A stretch of 64,000 nt of DNA from JBHENC01 sp046262295 (GTDB taxonomy: Bacteria; Acidobacteriota; Blastocatellia; Pyrinomonadales; Pyrinomonadaceae), in the NCBI GenBank assembly GCA_046262295.1, contig JBHENC010000007.1:165060-229059 (forward strand). Reading direction: 5' to 3'. A program made the translations under genes and the position numbers. The notes beneath the pieces are model-generated. The model was given only the letters and a program-made list of their open reading frames with translations, searched no databases and was not told where the DNA came from. Within the stretch, counting starts at the first letter, position 1; every line of letters starts with the position of its first letter. This document shows, one piece after another, positions 19,901 to 28,176 of the stretch.

Positions 19901-21064
19901 CTGCGCACCGCTGCATCCTTTGTTCGGCAGATAGGCCGTTCCGTCCGGCGCGACCTTGATGTGCCCGTGCAATCCTCCGCAGGTCAGCGTGTAGGCCGAA
20001 ATCGCGGGGCCATACGTGATGCCGCCGTCCAAACTCACGGCGCAATTGGCGGTGACAAGGTCTTGCGCGCAATAGTAGACCGCGTTCGGATAGAGCGGGC
20101 TGTTCGCGTCGCGTGTGAGCGGCGCAGCAAACGGGCCGCCGCCGTAAGTCTGATGGTCAATGCCGGAAGCGATGCCCGCGCCCTGACTCGGTATCCACGT
20201 CGCGCCATCGTCGTCCGTGATTGAAGATAAGCTAAGCGTCGTACCGAAGATTAACTGTGAGACGAAGGTGCGCCCTCTTTTGGAATCGGTGAACAGAATC
20301 GGGTCGAAGGTCGTGGCGGAAGTCGGCGCGCTCTTGTCTTCCCAAGTCGCCTTTGCCGGTGACGAACAATCGTCGAAGCCGACGCGAAGCGTCCGCACGC
20401 TGGATTGGAATAACACCTTGCCCGTCTTCCAGTTTGCCCCGATAGACGGCTCGCCCGAATTCGCGCCGAGCGCGTTCGGCGAAGCATAGTTCTGATAGCG
20501 CGGCGCACTGCCGCTGGCTGGCACAGTCGTCTGTGCGGGCGGCGCATCAACCAGGCTGATCGTCGCCGTGTATTTCTCGCCGAGCGGGTTGTAGGGCACG
20601 ACACGCACTCTGACGCTGGTTGATTCAACCGGAAAAGTGACGATCTCGGGATCAGCCGACGACGCTGAATCGTTGACCTTCTTCCCATTTGTTCCATCTA
20701 CATAAAGATCGAAATCCGCATCCTTATTCGCCCAGTCAATCTGTACACGGACGTTCTTCGTGCCGTAGGCAATGCCGGTCGCATCAATGGCGAGCGTGTA
20801 ATCATCGCAGGGAAAGTTGGCATCGCATTGCAGTCCGGGGCCGACGCCCAATAGACTCGCGTTAGCCGTCGGATTGGCTTGATTGAAAGGCCCGCGCGTG
20901 TAAGTTATCGTCGGATTATTGAGCGAGAGCGTTCCGCTTCCGGCACTGGAAGCGGCGGCGACGACGGCGGCGAAGATGGCGATGGCGCAGATTAGCGCGG
21001 CCAGCGCAATCTTCGTCAACAATCCAAGCGAAGCAAAGCGGGACGGATGCGACTTTCGGGGCAT
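13949..21064 (-). CDS. Giant secreted protein: two sialidase-like propellers, FnIII, two PKD and Ig-like domains
   Basis: 2371 residues; ATG 21064 has AAGGAG 9 bases upstream and starts a signal peptide. The protein contains an internal duplication. Each half has a segment around GEPSIGANWKTGKVLFQS (second copy GEPSIGVNWQTGRVFFQS), BNR/Asp-box-like stretches such as DPSVGIGANGAVYFGYADGD and SHDHGDSWSQP, a GVWHLYIASTFDGG-type strand, and a fibronectin type III domain (WPEPDNGGSAITGYKVYR; WSEPDNGGTPITGYRVYR). A Thr/Pro linker (TPTPTPTPTATPTP) separates the halves. Two PKD domains (PLAVSFDGSGSSDPDGD and a near copy), an Ig-like domain (SITSPTEGATFSAPANITI) and a C-terminal beta domain follow. 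A close single-copy relative is at 29112-31787. Catalytic sialidase residues were not verified, so carbohydrate or surface binding is as likely as hydrolysis. Confidence 0.85.
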   Translation of the reverse strand: MPRKSHPSRFASLGLLTKIALAALICAIAIFAAVVAAASSAGSGTLSLNNPTITYTRGPFNQANPTANASLLGVGPGLQCDANFPCDDYTLAIDATGIAYGTKNVRVQIDWANKDADFDLYVDGTNGKKVNDSASSADPEIVTFPVESTSVRVRVVPYNPLGEKYTATISLVDAPPAQTTVPASGSAPRYQNYASPNALGANSGEPSIGANWKTGKVLFQSSVRTLRVGFDDCSSPAKATWEDKSAPTSATTFDPILFTDSKRGRTFVSQLIFGTTLSLSSITDDDGATWIPSQGAGIASGIDHQTYGGGPFAAPLTRDANSPLYPNAVYYCAQDLVTANCAVSLDGGITYGPAISAYTLTCGGLHGHIKVAPDGTAYLPNKGCSGAQGVAVSTDNGVTWTIKTVPNSTPGDSDPSVGIGANGAVYFGYADGDGHPRVAVSHDHGDSWSQPQDVGAAFNIQNTVFPAMVAGDDDRAAYAFLGTSTPNTITDGNFQSLTFKGIWHLYVATTYDGGNSWVTVDATPTDPVQRGGIWLQGGSQPHRNLLDFMDVTVDREGRVLVGYADGCIGAACTDPSTSRSKLGTIARQSGGRRLFAQYDPPEPTAPGAPRVSVTRDGAGVYLSWPEPDNGGSAITGYKVYRGTTSGGETLLASVAAGKDPTPFSDLTTDASTTYFYRVTATNAAGEGAACEVNTTGAPAPANSQTDSCDGLNVITDAAGDAVNPAVDGSAAGSTDQVDITNVSFSTNAAARTLTTTMALKNLSAVPINGTSQTYYYVVWTSSDGKTYATRAVASGTVSYLYGEFDTSGNKFVSGTSKAATGTFNPGANGTVTVTVPLSGVGNPTIPISPTDTTTTPAVSKPYALTISGEGATGTGLVFTQPADRAPDTGFGSRWAVCAASSTPTPTPTPTATPTPVATPTPSSTSDSCTLPGITVVTDPANDQTGAPNANQQQDIRAIQLAEQYPGGSGQLVVTMTVSALDSNTLPPNGNWRTSFNATHADGTTTTYFVSVNTNSSSNPTGTSFNYGFVDTTGANAISRTVGSADGGSLNPANKTLTVVLRLDKLKKPVAATGGATLSGAIVDLSAGKTLTAVNGITSILIGAIGNGLNQTVDSTASGSFTFAGTGVCPVTLPPPPPSGTPQPGPRYQNYAAPNGVGTTAGEPSIGVNWQTGRVFFQSGLQTLRVMFNDCFSPAKTVWEDKSAPTSKQSLDPILFTDHMRASGDNTPNRTIVSQLAGTTSLSSLTDDDGRTWVPNQGGGIASGIDHQTIGAGPYHAPLPANPTYPNAVYYCSQDAVNALCALSTDGGLTYGPAVPIYTSNSCSGLHGHVKVAPDGTVYVPNKSCGSPGRASVVVSKDNGITWTVRTVPNSGTTGYLVDPSVGIGADGTIYLGYQHSDGHARIAVSHDQGATWESDQDVGTQLGINNITFPAVVAGDKDRAAYTFLGTPTPGNYTNESFTGVWHLYIASTFDGGRTWTTVDATPNDPVQRGSICNLGTTSCAQAPAGPRTKPDRNLLDFMDATVDKEGRVLVGYPDGCITGTCINGGANDFTAKAVIARQSGGKRLFAAYDQPDPTVPGSPLATATSDSTGVHLAWSEPDNGGTPITGYRVYRRTDGSTQKTLLADVGTYRNYDDPSADPGANYFYTVTAVNAVGESPLSDCSEVSPAPAADPCKLPGVSLVKDPTGDAVPPEPALDIQEAWIAEPYTAGQPDRLVFTMKVASLSTIPPDHQWYIIWDFGTGLRKYVAAKSDATGALSYEYGHIGAPLSTTSPSPDANRPFPEGVADAGSVNQAQGTFTITIANSKVGSPTAGQTLGNISPRSFAGNGNVNVTGSTAADITSVTPSYVLVGNGFCRPRRPPTAALAASPIEGNAPLAVSFDGSGSSDPDGDAIVSYTFDFGDGSSVVTQTTPTISHTYNGVGSYRATLEVRDATGQTSINVAQAFITVNDRPPTAALTGTPTSGNAPLAVSFDGSGSSDPDPGDSVTSYTFDFGEGGVITQSTPTVSHTYNQAGTYTAKLTVQDSHGAASTNTAQVSIRVNTPPTVSITSPTEGATFSAPANITITANASDSDGTVSKVEFFQNNIKIGEDLTAPYSFAWSNVPSGTYTLTAVARDNDGAATTSASVYIVVNDPPVCLEDNDSRIAYSNGWHLVNDPNASAGHFTFNTGKSTNGMKLAFDVPAGRTGAVTYAYAKAPKGGSAEVFIDGVSRGTISYNGTKGTTRAPEFGYNARYTGLAPGQHTFELRNVRDAVYVDGICLDNSYSNARPATGPGVTQTNTTTLSAAQELVSSVTLGADAREIAVVAESTAGAPIKLVLIDPSGLVLNTADASTGYAVIETPVTQGGVYIIKVVNISLGPIEVWTAATPLVAR

Positions 21065-21396
21065 GAACAGAATCTCCTTCAGATATTTTGCTGAGAAAGC
21101 CGGAAAGACTCGCTCAATCGGGGTTAAAAGGGTCTAGGTTTGCGGCAAATCGGTAAATTGACAGTTTCGACGATGCAACTGTACACAAAGACACTTGGCT
21201 AATTCTTGGCTGGCTTTTAAGCGGCACGCCGGAAGGCGATTCAACAGCGCATTGCTTCCCCGGCAAAGCAACGATTCAAACGCGGCACGCCGTCCTGCTT
21301 TGCGGGCTATCCGTCTGATTGTGCGCAAGTTATGGGCGTAGCGGAAGGATTATTGAGCCGGGCGTGAGCGTGAGAATACTGCTCGATTATGGCGCG
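21065..21396. other. Intergenic region upstream of the giant exoprotein
   Basis: About 330 bases without a gene. It holds the shared 16-bp motif at 21193-21208 and otherwise only short open frames without protein character. The AAGGAG ribosome-binding site of the exoprotein lies at its left end. Confidence 0.6.
21193..21208 (-). promoter_or_regulatory. Candidate operator/promoter motif upstream of the giant exoprotein
   Basis: The minus strand reads CAAGAATTAGCCAAGT. An identical 16-mer occurs at 31914-31929 upstream of the paralogous gene. The distance to the start codon is 144 bases here and 142 there. With its left flank the site contains GCCAAG twice, 11 bases apart, the spacing at which SARP/OmpR-type activators bind direct repeats. 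A SARP-type regulator is encoded at 24653-27991. Confidence 0.5.
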
Positions 21397-21437
21397 AAAA
21401 AAAGCGGTCGCCATTCTTCAAAATGACGACCGCTTTT
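21397..21437 (-). terminator. Rho-independent terminator of the subtilase gene
   Basis: On the minus strand, 20 bases after the subtilase stop, an 11-bp GC-rich stem (arms AAAAGCGGTCG and CGACCGCTTTT) is extended by 4 bp past one mismatch, has a 6-base loop, and is followed by a run of seven T. This is a textbook intrinsic terminator. Confidence 0.85.
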
Positions 21438-21457
21438 GGCTTAAAGGGTAAGTATTT

Positions 21458-24454
21458 TTACTGCGTCGCAAGATTGGCGATTGCCGCCAACGCATGAGCC
21501 AGCTCGACGCGCGTGAGCGTGCTCTGCGGGCGGAACGCGCCGCCGTCGGCGGCGAGAAAACCACGCGCGAGCGCGACGCTAACGAAGCCGCGCACGTTTG
21601 TAGGAATGGCAACTGTATCGGCGAAAAGCAGAGGCGTTCCGGCAGCCGCTTCCGCTTCTGCCTGAAGCCCTGCGGCGCGCACCAGCACAATCGCTGCGGT
21701 CAGGCGATCAACCGCATCGTCAGGCCGGAAACGCCCGCCCGCTGAAGCGTCTATAAAGAGCGCACCGTTTGGCGCTGCCTGCACGCTCTCGACAAAGTTC
21801 ATCGTCGCAATGTCGCGCACGTCCGTGTAGCTGGATTGAGACGGCAGATACTGCGGCACGCGCGCGCCGAGCACCAGCGCCGCCGCCAGATTAGCGCGCG
21901 TCACCCCGTAGCCGGGGCGGAAACGCTTGCCAAGCGGCCACATCACATAGGAGCGCAAGTTTTGATAAACGTCTTCGCGGGAAGCTTCGCTCAAGTTGTC
22001 TATGTCGAGCAATGGCGCGTACTGCGCGCGTGTTACCTCAAGCACGCCACTGAATTGCTGCGGCGTGCCAATCAAACCGAGCGTGTTTGCGACGTGAACG
22101 CGCCATGCGCCGGACGAAGGCTGCTTGACGGCGACGCGCTCGCGCCTGCCGGTCAAGCCGGGCAGATTGATTGTGTTCGATTCCGCGCGCCGCACGCCGC
22201 TCTGGTCAAACACAGAAAGACCCAGATCGTTTGTCGTGAGCAACGGCCCCCACGCAATTTGTACGGAGGCGAGCAAAGCGTTGTCGGGAATCGTGATGCC
22301 CGCGTCATAACCGGAAGGCTGCGCCAACCCGCCGAACTGCTGCAACGGATCGTTGATAAAGCGGACTTGCCCGCGATCAAGCGTCGCGCGCCACATTCCT
22401 ATACGGCGCTGCGGAAACGCCGCTTCGAGCACCGCCGCGTGCGCGTTCAGCATTCCTGCGCCGACTTCATATTGATAGTAGGGCGCAAGCGGCGTCGCCG
22501 TGCGCTGCAAGATATCGCGCACATCTGCGGGCGTGAGACGCGGATTAGCTTCGAGCATCAGCGCGATGGTTCCGGCCACCTGCGGCGCGGAAAAGCTCGT
22601 TCCGCTGGCCGTCGTATAATGCGGCAGAGTGCTCGCCGTCAGACGCTGCGTGTCGGCAGAGATGACGCCGGATACGCCGATGATGTTTGCTCCCGAACTG
22701 CGCAAACTGACGACGTTAACGCCCGGCGCGACGAGCGTCGGATGGAACATAGAGTTTCCAAAATCGCCGCGCGAAGAGAAATTTGCGAGCCGCCCGCGTT
22801 CGTCCGTCGCGCCGACGCTAACAACCCAAGGGGCTGCCGCATAAGGATTGAGCGAATGCACGCCCGCGCCCGCGTTGCCCGCAGAAAAGACGACATTGAT
22901 GCCGCGACCTACGAGCATCTTCGTTGCGACGTTTACCGGATCGTTTGTGTCGAAGACAGTACTGGCGGAGAAACTACAATTGATGACGCGGACGTTCAGC
23001 CCCACACCGCGTTGAAGCAGATAGTCAAAACCCGCGAGCACATAAAAGAGATTCAGATCGCCCGCGCTTAATCCGACCAACTTCGCGCCCGGAGCGACAC
23101 CATCATATGCGCCGCCTGAACGCGCACCGTTGCCTGCAATCAAACCGGCGACGAATGTGCCATGACCGTAGACTTGATCCGTGTTCGGCACATTCTCTAC
23201 ATTTACGGGAGACGTAAAGCCGACGCTCACGCTCTGCGTATCGGCCAGCTTGACGTTCTGCACGACACGCCCCGCCAGATCGCTGTGCGTGCCATCCAGC
23301 CCCGTATCCAGCACGGCGACTGTGACGTTGCGTCCGGTGACGGGCAAGCCTGTGTTGCTGCGCGTCAGATCGCCATCGCGCGGCACGCGCCCGGCTCCAT
23401 TCAGAGCAAGGTATGGATCAAGCGTTGATTGCAGAGTGCGGTTGCCGTAGATGGAACGCACCGCCGCAAGATGCGAGACGCTGATGATCTGTCGGCGCGT
23501 CGCGGTGACGGCGATCATCGGCAACGCCTGATAGCGCGTGCCGCCCATAATGCCAAGACCTTGCAGGTTTGCGATGTCTGCATCCGTCGGCTGCTGATAG
23601 TAAACGATGACGGCATCAACATTGCTGTCGTCAGTTATTCGATCCAGCTTGAGAGCAAGCTCCGGGTCAAGGCTACGCAGTCCTGTTCGCTGTTCAATAT
23701 CGGTTCCGGTTGCGGTAATGCCGTCTGTTCCAGTCGCGGTAATGCCGTCTGTTCCGGTCGCGGTGATGCCATCAATTCCGTTGAGCGTGATGCCGTCTGT
23801 GCCCGTTGCTGTAATGCCGTCCGCGCCTGTGATGTGAATGCTGTTCGGAGTGATGTAGAAAATTTGGCCGTCCGTGCCCGTTGCGGTGATTCCGCTCGCA
23901 CCATTCACAGTGATGCCGTCCGTGCCCGTCACGGTGATGCCATTAGCACGCGCGATGCTCAGCGCATCGGTTCCGGTCGCGGTGATGCCGTCGGTTCCGG
24001 TCGCCGTTATTCCGTCCGTGCCGGTCGCGGTAATGCCGTTCGCCTGCCTGATTAAGAGAGAGTCTGCTTGATAGCTGGAACCATCCGTGCCGGTTGCCGT
24101 GATGCCGTCCGTTCCCGTGACGGTAATACCATCGGCGGAGGCCATCGTCATTGTATCCACGCCTCTGGCGATAACGGTGTTCGCTCCTGTGTAGAGGACG
24201 CCGTCGGTTCCGGTCGCCGTTATTCCGTCCGTGCCGGTCGCGGTAATGCCGTTGACGTTGAAGGCGAGAAGGCCATCCGTTCCGGTGGCGGTGATCCCGG
24301 AGGTGCTGACGTAGGAGATGCCATCGGTTCCGGTTGCGGTGATGCCATCGGTTCCGGTCACCGTGATACCGGCGTTGACCGAAGTTATAGCGAGCGCCAG
24401 CACGAGAGTCAGGCCGACGAGCCGCTGTAATCTTCCTGTCGCTTTATAAACCAT
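21458..24454 (-). CDS. Secreted subtilase (S8) with 28 N-terminal octapeptide repeats and C-terminal SLH-like region
   Basis: 998 residues from ATG 24454, the first codon before a signal peptide (ends near TSVNA); the open frame upstream is not protein-like. Residues 29-252 are 28 units of about 8 residues with consensus GITATGTD. The S8 catalytic triad follows: D383 in VAVLDTGLDG, H431 in YGHGTFVAGLIAG and S620 in ASGTSFSAPQVAG. After a beta-rich region (about 690-810), two SLH-like segments close the protein (around SYTDVRDIATMNFVESV and LARGFLAADGGAFRPQSTLTR). Subtilases of this type degrade proteins outside the cell; SLH segments usually hold proteins on the cell envelope. I infer a surface-attached protease with a repeat stalk or stabilising solenoid. 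The SARP-type regulator gene is just upstream on the same strand. Confidence 0.9.
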   Translation of the reverse strand: MVYKATGRLQRLVGLTLVLALAITSVNAGITVTGTDGITATGTDGISYVSTSGITATGTDGLLAFNVNGITATGTDGITATGTDGVLYTGANTVIARGVDTMTMASADGITVTGTDGITATGTDGSSYQADSLLIRQANGITATGTDGITATGTDGITATGTDALSIARANGITVTGTDGITVNGASGITATGTDGQIFYITPNSIHITGADGITATGTDGITLNGIDGITATGTDGITATGTDGITATGTDIEQRTGLRSLDPELALKLDRITDDSNVDAVIVYYQQPTDADIANLQGLGIMGGTRYQALPMIAVTATRRQIISVSHLAAVRSIYGNRTLQSTLDPYLALNGAGRVPRDGDLTRSNTGLPVTGRNVTVAVLDTGLDGTHSDLAGRVVQNVKLADTQSVSVGFTSPVNVENVPNTDQVYGHGTFVAGLIAGNGARSGGAYDGVAPGAKLVGLSAGDLNLFYVLAGFDYLLQRGVGLNVRVINCSFSASTVFDTNDPVNVATKMLVGRGINVVFSAGNAGAGVHSLNPYAAAPWVVSVGATDERGRLANFSSRGDFGNSMFHPTLVAPGVNVVSLRSSGANIIGVSGVISADTQRLTASTLPHYTTASGTSFSAPQVAGTIALMLEANPRLTPADVRDILQRTATPLAPYYQYEVGAGMLNAHAAVLEAAFPQRRIGMWRATLDRGQVRFINDPLQQFGGLAQPSGYDAGITIPDNALLASVQIAWGPLLTTNDLGLSVFDQSGVRRAESNTINLPGLTGRRERVAVKQPSSGAWRVHVANTLGLIGTPQQFSGVLEVTRAQYAPLLDIDNLSEASREDVYQNLRSYVMWPLGKRFRPGYGVTRANLAAALVLGARVPQYLPSQSSYTDVRDIATMNFVESVQAAPNGALFIDASAGGRFRPDDAVDRLTAAIVLVRAAGLQAEAEAAAGTPLLFADTVAIPTNVRGFVSVALARGFLAADGGAFRPQSTLTRVELAHALAAIANLATQ
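23699..24370 (-). repeat. In-frame 24-bp minisatellite encoding the octapeptide repeats
   Basis: 672 bases, 28 units, encoding residues 29-252 of the subtilase. Sixteen units are exactly GIT(A/V)TGTD (the first residue is once N-terminal of a variant unit); the others are degenerate, one being 7 and one 9 residues long. Codon differences between identical peptide units show that the repeat is not a very recent expansion. Confidence 0.9.
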
Positions 24455-24652
24455 AGTTAGAAGAATTGAAACCACACGACGCCGTCCATTATCATGGCCA
24501 GCCTTACAACTCAAAGGTCAATCCGGCTCAGAAGAATCGAACTTATATTTCGGTCATTTGTGAGAGGGACTTGTATTGCCGCCCTTGCCGACGGCAAATA
24601 AGTAAAATATCATACAATAAATTATCGTCTAGTGCAAAGGATTTATTGCGGT
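24455..24652. other. Intergenic region between the SARP regulator and the subtilase
   Basis: About 200 bases, AT-rich near the regulator end. It must hold the subtilase promoter if the gene is not co-transcribed with the regulator. I see neither the 16-bp motif found upstream of the sialidase-like genes nor a clear -10/-35 pair. Confidence 0.5.
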
Positions 24653-27600
24653 TTACTTTAATAATTCCCGGTAAATCTTCTGCGTTTCGGCGGCTGGTTC
24701 GACGCCCAATTCCTGTTGCAGAAGCGCGCGCAAAGTCTCGTACTGCTCACGGACTGCGCCGCGATTGCCGAGCGCGACATGAGCACGCATGATTTTGCAA
24801 TGCACGTCCTCGCGGAATGGATCGCTATGCAAAATCTTTTGCGCGAGGGCGAGCGAGCGCGGCCACTCCTCGGAATTCTGCGCCGCCGCCGCGAGCGTCT
24901 CTAGCATATGCAGATGCTGGCCGCGATAATAAGAGCGCTGCTCTTCAACCCAATCATCGTATGATCCCTGCATGAATTCGCCGCGATAAAGCGCCACCGC
25001 GTCTTCATAAGCGTTAAGCTGATTCTCAACTTGCCCGCGACGGCGCGCCGCTTCGCCTTCGGCAACAAGGCGGTCGAACTCCTCCAGATCAATGCGGTAA
25101 GAGAACTCGGGATTGAGCAGGTAATCTCCGTCGTGGTAAAGCAAAAAGTTCTGCTTGATGAGTTGGCCGCTGTTGAGCGCCTTGCGTATGTAAGAAATGG
25201 TTGGATGAAACTTCTTCTCAACGCTTTCAAAATCGTCTTCACGCCAGAAAGTATCAATAATCGTGTCTTTGGAAACGCGGCGATACTGGCGCGAGGCGAT
25301 AAAGCAGAGGATGTCGCGCGCGCGTTTGCTAGTCCATGCGTCGGGAGCGAACGGGCGCGCCGGGTCACGAAAAATTTCTACCATGCCAAGCACGTTAATG
25401 GTCAGGTCGCGCGCCGATTCCGCCGCTGTTAATTGCGCCGGAGTTGTCTGCGCTTGAACAGGTGGCGGCGCTGCCTGAAGCCCTGAAAGTTTCTCGCGCA
25501 GGTCGCGGGGCAAAAGCTTGGCCGCTTCTTCAAAAGCAAACAGGTGTGGATGAAGCTCTATCTCACGCTGCAACCAGTATTCATAATCATAGCGTGCCAC
25601 GAGATCGAGAGCGCGGCGCAGGTGCTTTAATAGCTCGCCCTCGCACTTGCTTGCCAGCGCGCATAAGGCGAGCGCCATCGAAGCTTGCGCCTCGTAATAG
25701 TAAAGCCCGTGCGTGCGAAAGTAATTGAGGGCAGGGTTAAGCTCGGACTCTGCCGCCGTGTAGTCACACTGCGCGAGCATGATGCGTCCGCGTGCCAGTG
25801 CCGCCGTTTGCAGCGCCATCTCATCTTTCAGAGCCACGCGCGCTTCGATCAGCCGCTCAATCTTCGCACGGGCTTTGGCCGGATCATTCTCTCGCAAAGC
25901 GAGCATCGCTTGTTCTTCAAGCAACTCGCGGCTGGCTAAATTGATTCCCGCCCCCTGATAAATTCGCGCGGCTCGTTCGTAAAACTCGGTAGCGCGTGCG
26001 GCATCGCGTCGTTCCCGGTAAAGATTGCCGAAGGTCTCGAAGATTTCAGCGCGCAACACCGTCAGGTTAAAGAGTTGCGAGAATTCGAGCGCGCTCTCCA
26101 GATGGCTCTCGCATTCCGCAAGCTCGCCTCTGTACAGAAAGCAGCGCGCCATGTTGAGATTGACCGCCGCTTCCTGCGGGATGGGAAGCGCCTCCGCGTC
26201 GGACTGAAGCGTGCGGTGCATCCAGCGCAGCGCCTCGCCGAAGTCGCCGCGAATCATCGCCGGCAATCCCAGATTGTGTGTGATGAGGCGGGCGTAATGT
26301 TCGTCGCCGTGCTCTTCGGCGCTCTGCAAAGCGGTGCGAAACTCGTGTTCGGCGGTAGCCCAATCGCCCATCGCCATCAAACACAGGCCGCGCGTGGTGG
26401 CACACTTGGCGCGCACAAAAGAGTTCTCATCCGTCAATTCCACTGCGCGATCAAGGTCTGCGAGAGCCGTCGCAAAATCTCCATACCGGCGGGCGATGGT
26501 TGCCAGCGAACGGAGTGCTTCGGCTTCTCCTTCTCGATCATTCTGTTGACGCAGCAGCGCGACGGCGCGCCGGTAAAGTGAGCGCGCGGCATCCAGTTCA
26601 TCGCGCAGGCGCGCCACCTCTGCGCGATAAAAAAGGGCGCGCGGGTGCGATTCCAGCGCGGCCAGCGGCAGCGCTTCCGTAAACTTGACGAGCGAAGCGA
26701 GCGCGCCGGTCTCGATCCATGTGCCGCCCCGCTCTGCGATGACAGTCGCGGCACGCTCAAAATCTTCGCCCGCGAGAAGGTGGCGCATGGCCTGCTCCCA
26801 CGCTCCGCGTTCCAGATAATAGTCGGCGAGGCGTGCGTGCTGGGCGGTCATCCCCGCTTGACCCAGTTCATGTTGAAGACGTCGGCGCAGGAAACTCTGA
26901 AAGAGTGGTTGCAGGCGGTATTCCTCGCCGCGCCCATCGCTCGCCACCGTCAGAAAGACGTTGCGGCGAACCAGCGCAGGCAAGACCGCGCGGCAATTCA
27001 TCTCTGGATACAGGCACGCGCACGCATCGAGTTCGATGCGATCAAGGAGCGAGATGCGCAAAAGCAGTTGCTGCACTTTTTCCGATTCTCCGGCGAAAAC
27101 TTCTTCGGCAAAGTAGTCGAAGATGTCGTGCTCCGATTGGCGCAAGACTTCCAACAGATCGGGCGCGCCCGTTTTCCCCGTACCGCTCGTCAACGCTTCG
27201 CGTTGCGCGACCTGCCTGACTAATTGCAGCGCAGTGATCCAGCCGTGTGTCCGCTCGCGGTATTCATTCAACTGCTCGGGCGTCAATTCGAGATCGAACA
27301 CCTGCCGGAACAGTTCCCGCGTTTCTTCATCCGTGAAGAGAAGTTCCTGTCGGTCAATAATCGCAAGCGAGGCCTGTGAACGCAGGCGCGAAAGAGCCAG
27401 CGGCGGCACATCGCGCGAGATGATGATGACGTGCATAACGTCCGGTAGGTACGCGAGCAGGCGATCAACGACGGCGTGAACAGGAGTCTCCGTGCCGAGA
27501 TGGTGATAATCGTCGAGCACCAGAATGAGCGGCTGGCTCACCTGTTCGAGCACTTCATTCAAGAGCACGTCAACGCCGCGTTCGGGCTGGCGTGCCAGCA

Positions 27601-27991
27601 CATCGGCAGACTGCTGCAAGTAAGAAAACATGACATCGCCGAAGTTCGGCACTGCCTGTCTGATGCCGTGCGTGAGATAGCCGAGAAAGACGAAGGGGTC
27701 TGCATCCGTGTGGTCGAGTTGATACCAGACGAAGCGGCGCGCGTGCGTGCGCACAAAATCTGCGACGAGTGTAGTCTTGCCTGATCCGGCGGGGGCGGCG
27801 ACGAGCGTGACCGGATGAGCCAGATTGATTTGCAAACGCTCTGTGAGACGCGGGCGCGAAAGCAGAGCGGGCGCGGGGCGCGGCGACAGCAGTTTGGTTC
27901 GCAGAAAGAAAGCAGGTTGTCCGGGCGTATCCTGTCCTAACCGCGTTAAGCCTGTTTTCGGGGAAGTGCTGCGACGCGACCTCTGTGCCAT
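24653..27991 (-). CDS. MalT-like STAND ATPase / SARP (BTAD) transcriptional activator
   Basis: 1112 residues from ATG 27991 (GAGG 9 bases upstream). The N-terminal STAND ATPase has Walker A APAGSGKTT (residues 66-74) and Walker B LILVLDDYHHL (about 156-166), as in MalT. A long helical TPR region follows (about 380-850). The C-terminus (from about 870) starts TINVLGMVEIF, with an OmpR-type winged-helix segment (TSKRARDILCFIASRQYRRV) and a bacterial transcriptional activation domain ending near the segment LQQELGVEPAAET. Such proteins are signal-gated activators that oligomerise on an inducer. The neighbours are an exported protease and two exported sialidase-like proteins, the most likely targets. 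The C-terminal arrangement is SARP-like rather than LuxR-like. Confidence 0.9.
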   Translation of the reverse strand: MAQRSRRSTSPKTGLTRLGQDTPGQPAFFLRTKLLSPRPAPALLSRPRLTERLQINLAHPVTLVAAPAGSGKTTLVADFVRTHARRFVWYQLDHTDADPFVFLGYLTHGIRQAVPNFGDVMFSYLQQSADVLARQPERGVDVLLNEVLEQVSQPLILVLDDYHHLGTETPVHAVVDRLLAYLPDVMHVIIISRDVPPLALSRLRSQASLAIIDRQELLFTDEETRELFRQVFDLELTPEQLNEYRERTHGWITALQLVRQVAQREALTSGTGKTGAPDLLEVLRQSEHDIFDYFAEEVFAGESEKVQQLLLRISLLDRIELDACACLYPEMNCRAVLPALVRRNVFLTVASDGRGEEYRLQPLFQSFLRRRLQHELGQAGMTAQHARLADYYLERGAWEQAMRHLLAGEDFERAATVIAERGGTWIETGALASLVKFTEALPLAALESHPRALFYRAEVARLRDELDAARSLYRRAVALLRQQNDREGEAEALRSLATIARRYGDFATALADLDRAVELTDENSFVRAKCATTRGLCLMAMGDWATAEHEFRTALQSAEEHGDEHYARLITHNLGLPAMIRGDFGEALRWMHRTLQSDAEALPIPQEAAVNLNMARCFLYRGELAECESHLESALEFSQLFNLTVLRAEIFETFGNLYRERRDAARATEFYERAARIYQGAGINLASRELLEEQAMLALRENDPAKARAKIERLIEARVALKDEMALQTAALARGRIMLAQCDYTAAESELNPALNYFRTHGLYYYEAQASMALALCALASKCEGELLKHLRRALDLVARYDYEYWLQREIELHPHLFAFEEAAKLLPRDLREKLSGLQAAPPPVQAQTTPAQLTAAESARDLTINVLGMVEIFRDPARPFAPDAWTSKRARDILCFIASRQYRRVSKDTIIDTFWREDDFESVEKKFHPTISYIRKALNSGQLIKQNFLLYHDGDYLLNPEFSYRIDLEEFDRLVAEGEAARRRGQVENQLNAYEDAVALYRGEFMQGSYDDWVEEQRSYYRGQHLHMLETLAAAAQNSEEWPRSLALAQKILHSDPFREDVHCKIMRAHVALGNRGAVREQYETLRALLQQELGVEPAAETQKIYRELLK

Positions 27992-28176
27992 CGAAAGATG
28001 CCTCGCGCTCCGGCGTAGATTGACAGGGAGCTTAGCATAATGAAAGGCTCGCCTTCTACGCCCCGGATTGAATTAATCTGGTTACTTATGCGCCTTGCGA
28101 GGCGAGCTTGCTGCGAGAAGCTTAAATTGCTGCGGTGCTCGTCAGGGGTTGCCTTGCGAGCCGTGTCAAGGGTAGT
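27992..28176. other. Intergenic region upstream of the SARP regulator, with a repeated 10-mer
   Basis: GCCTTGCGAG occurs at 28092-28101 and again at 28151-28160, 59 bases apart. This could be a pair of binding sites for the regulator's own control, but the words are GC-rich and short. No clear core promoter was found. Confidence 0.3.

Noticed and set aside
21836..23071. A 411-codon plus-strand open frame opposite the subtilase
   Set aside because: It mirrors a high-GC gene with clear S8 motifs on the other strand; its composition is Arg/His/Ala-rich without domain pattern.
23699..24370. Regular 24-bp repeats that might suggest a CRISPR array
   Set aside because: Units are in-frame, contiguous and lack spacers; they encode the octapeptide repeats.
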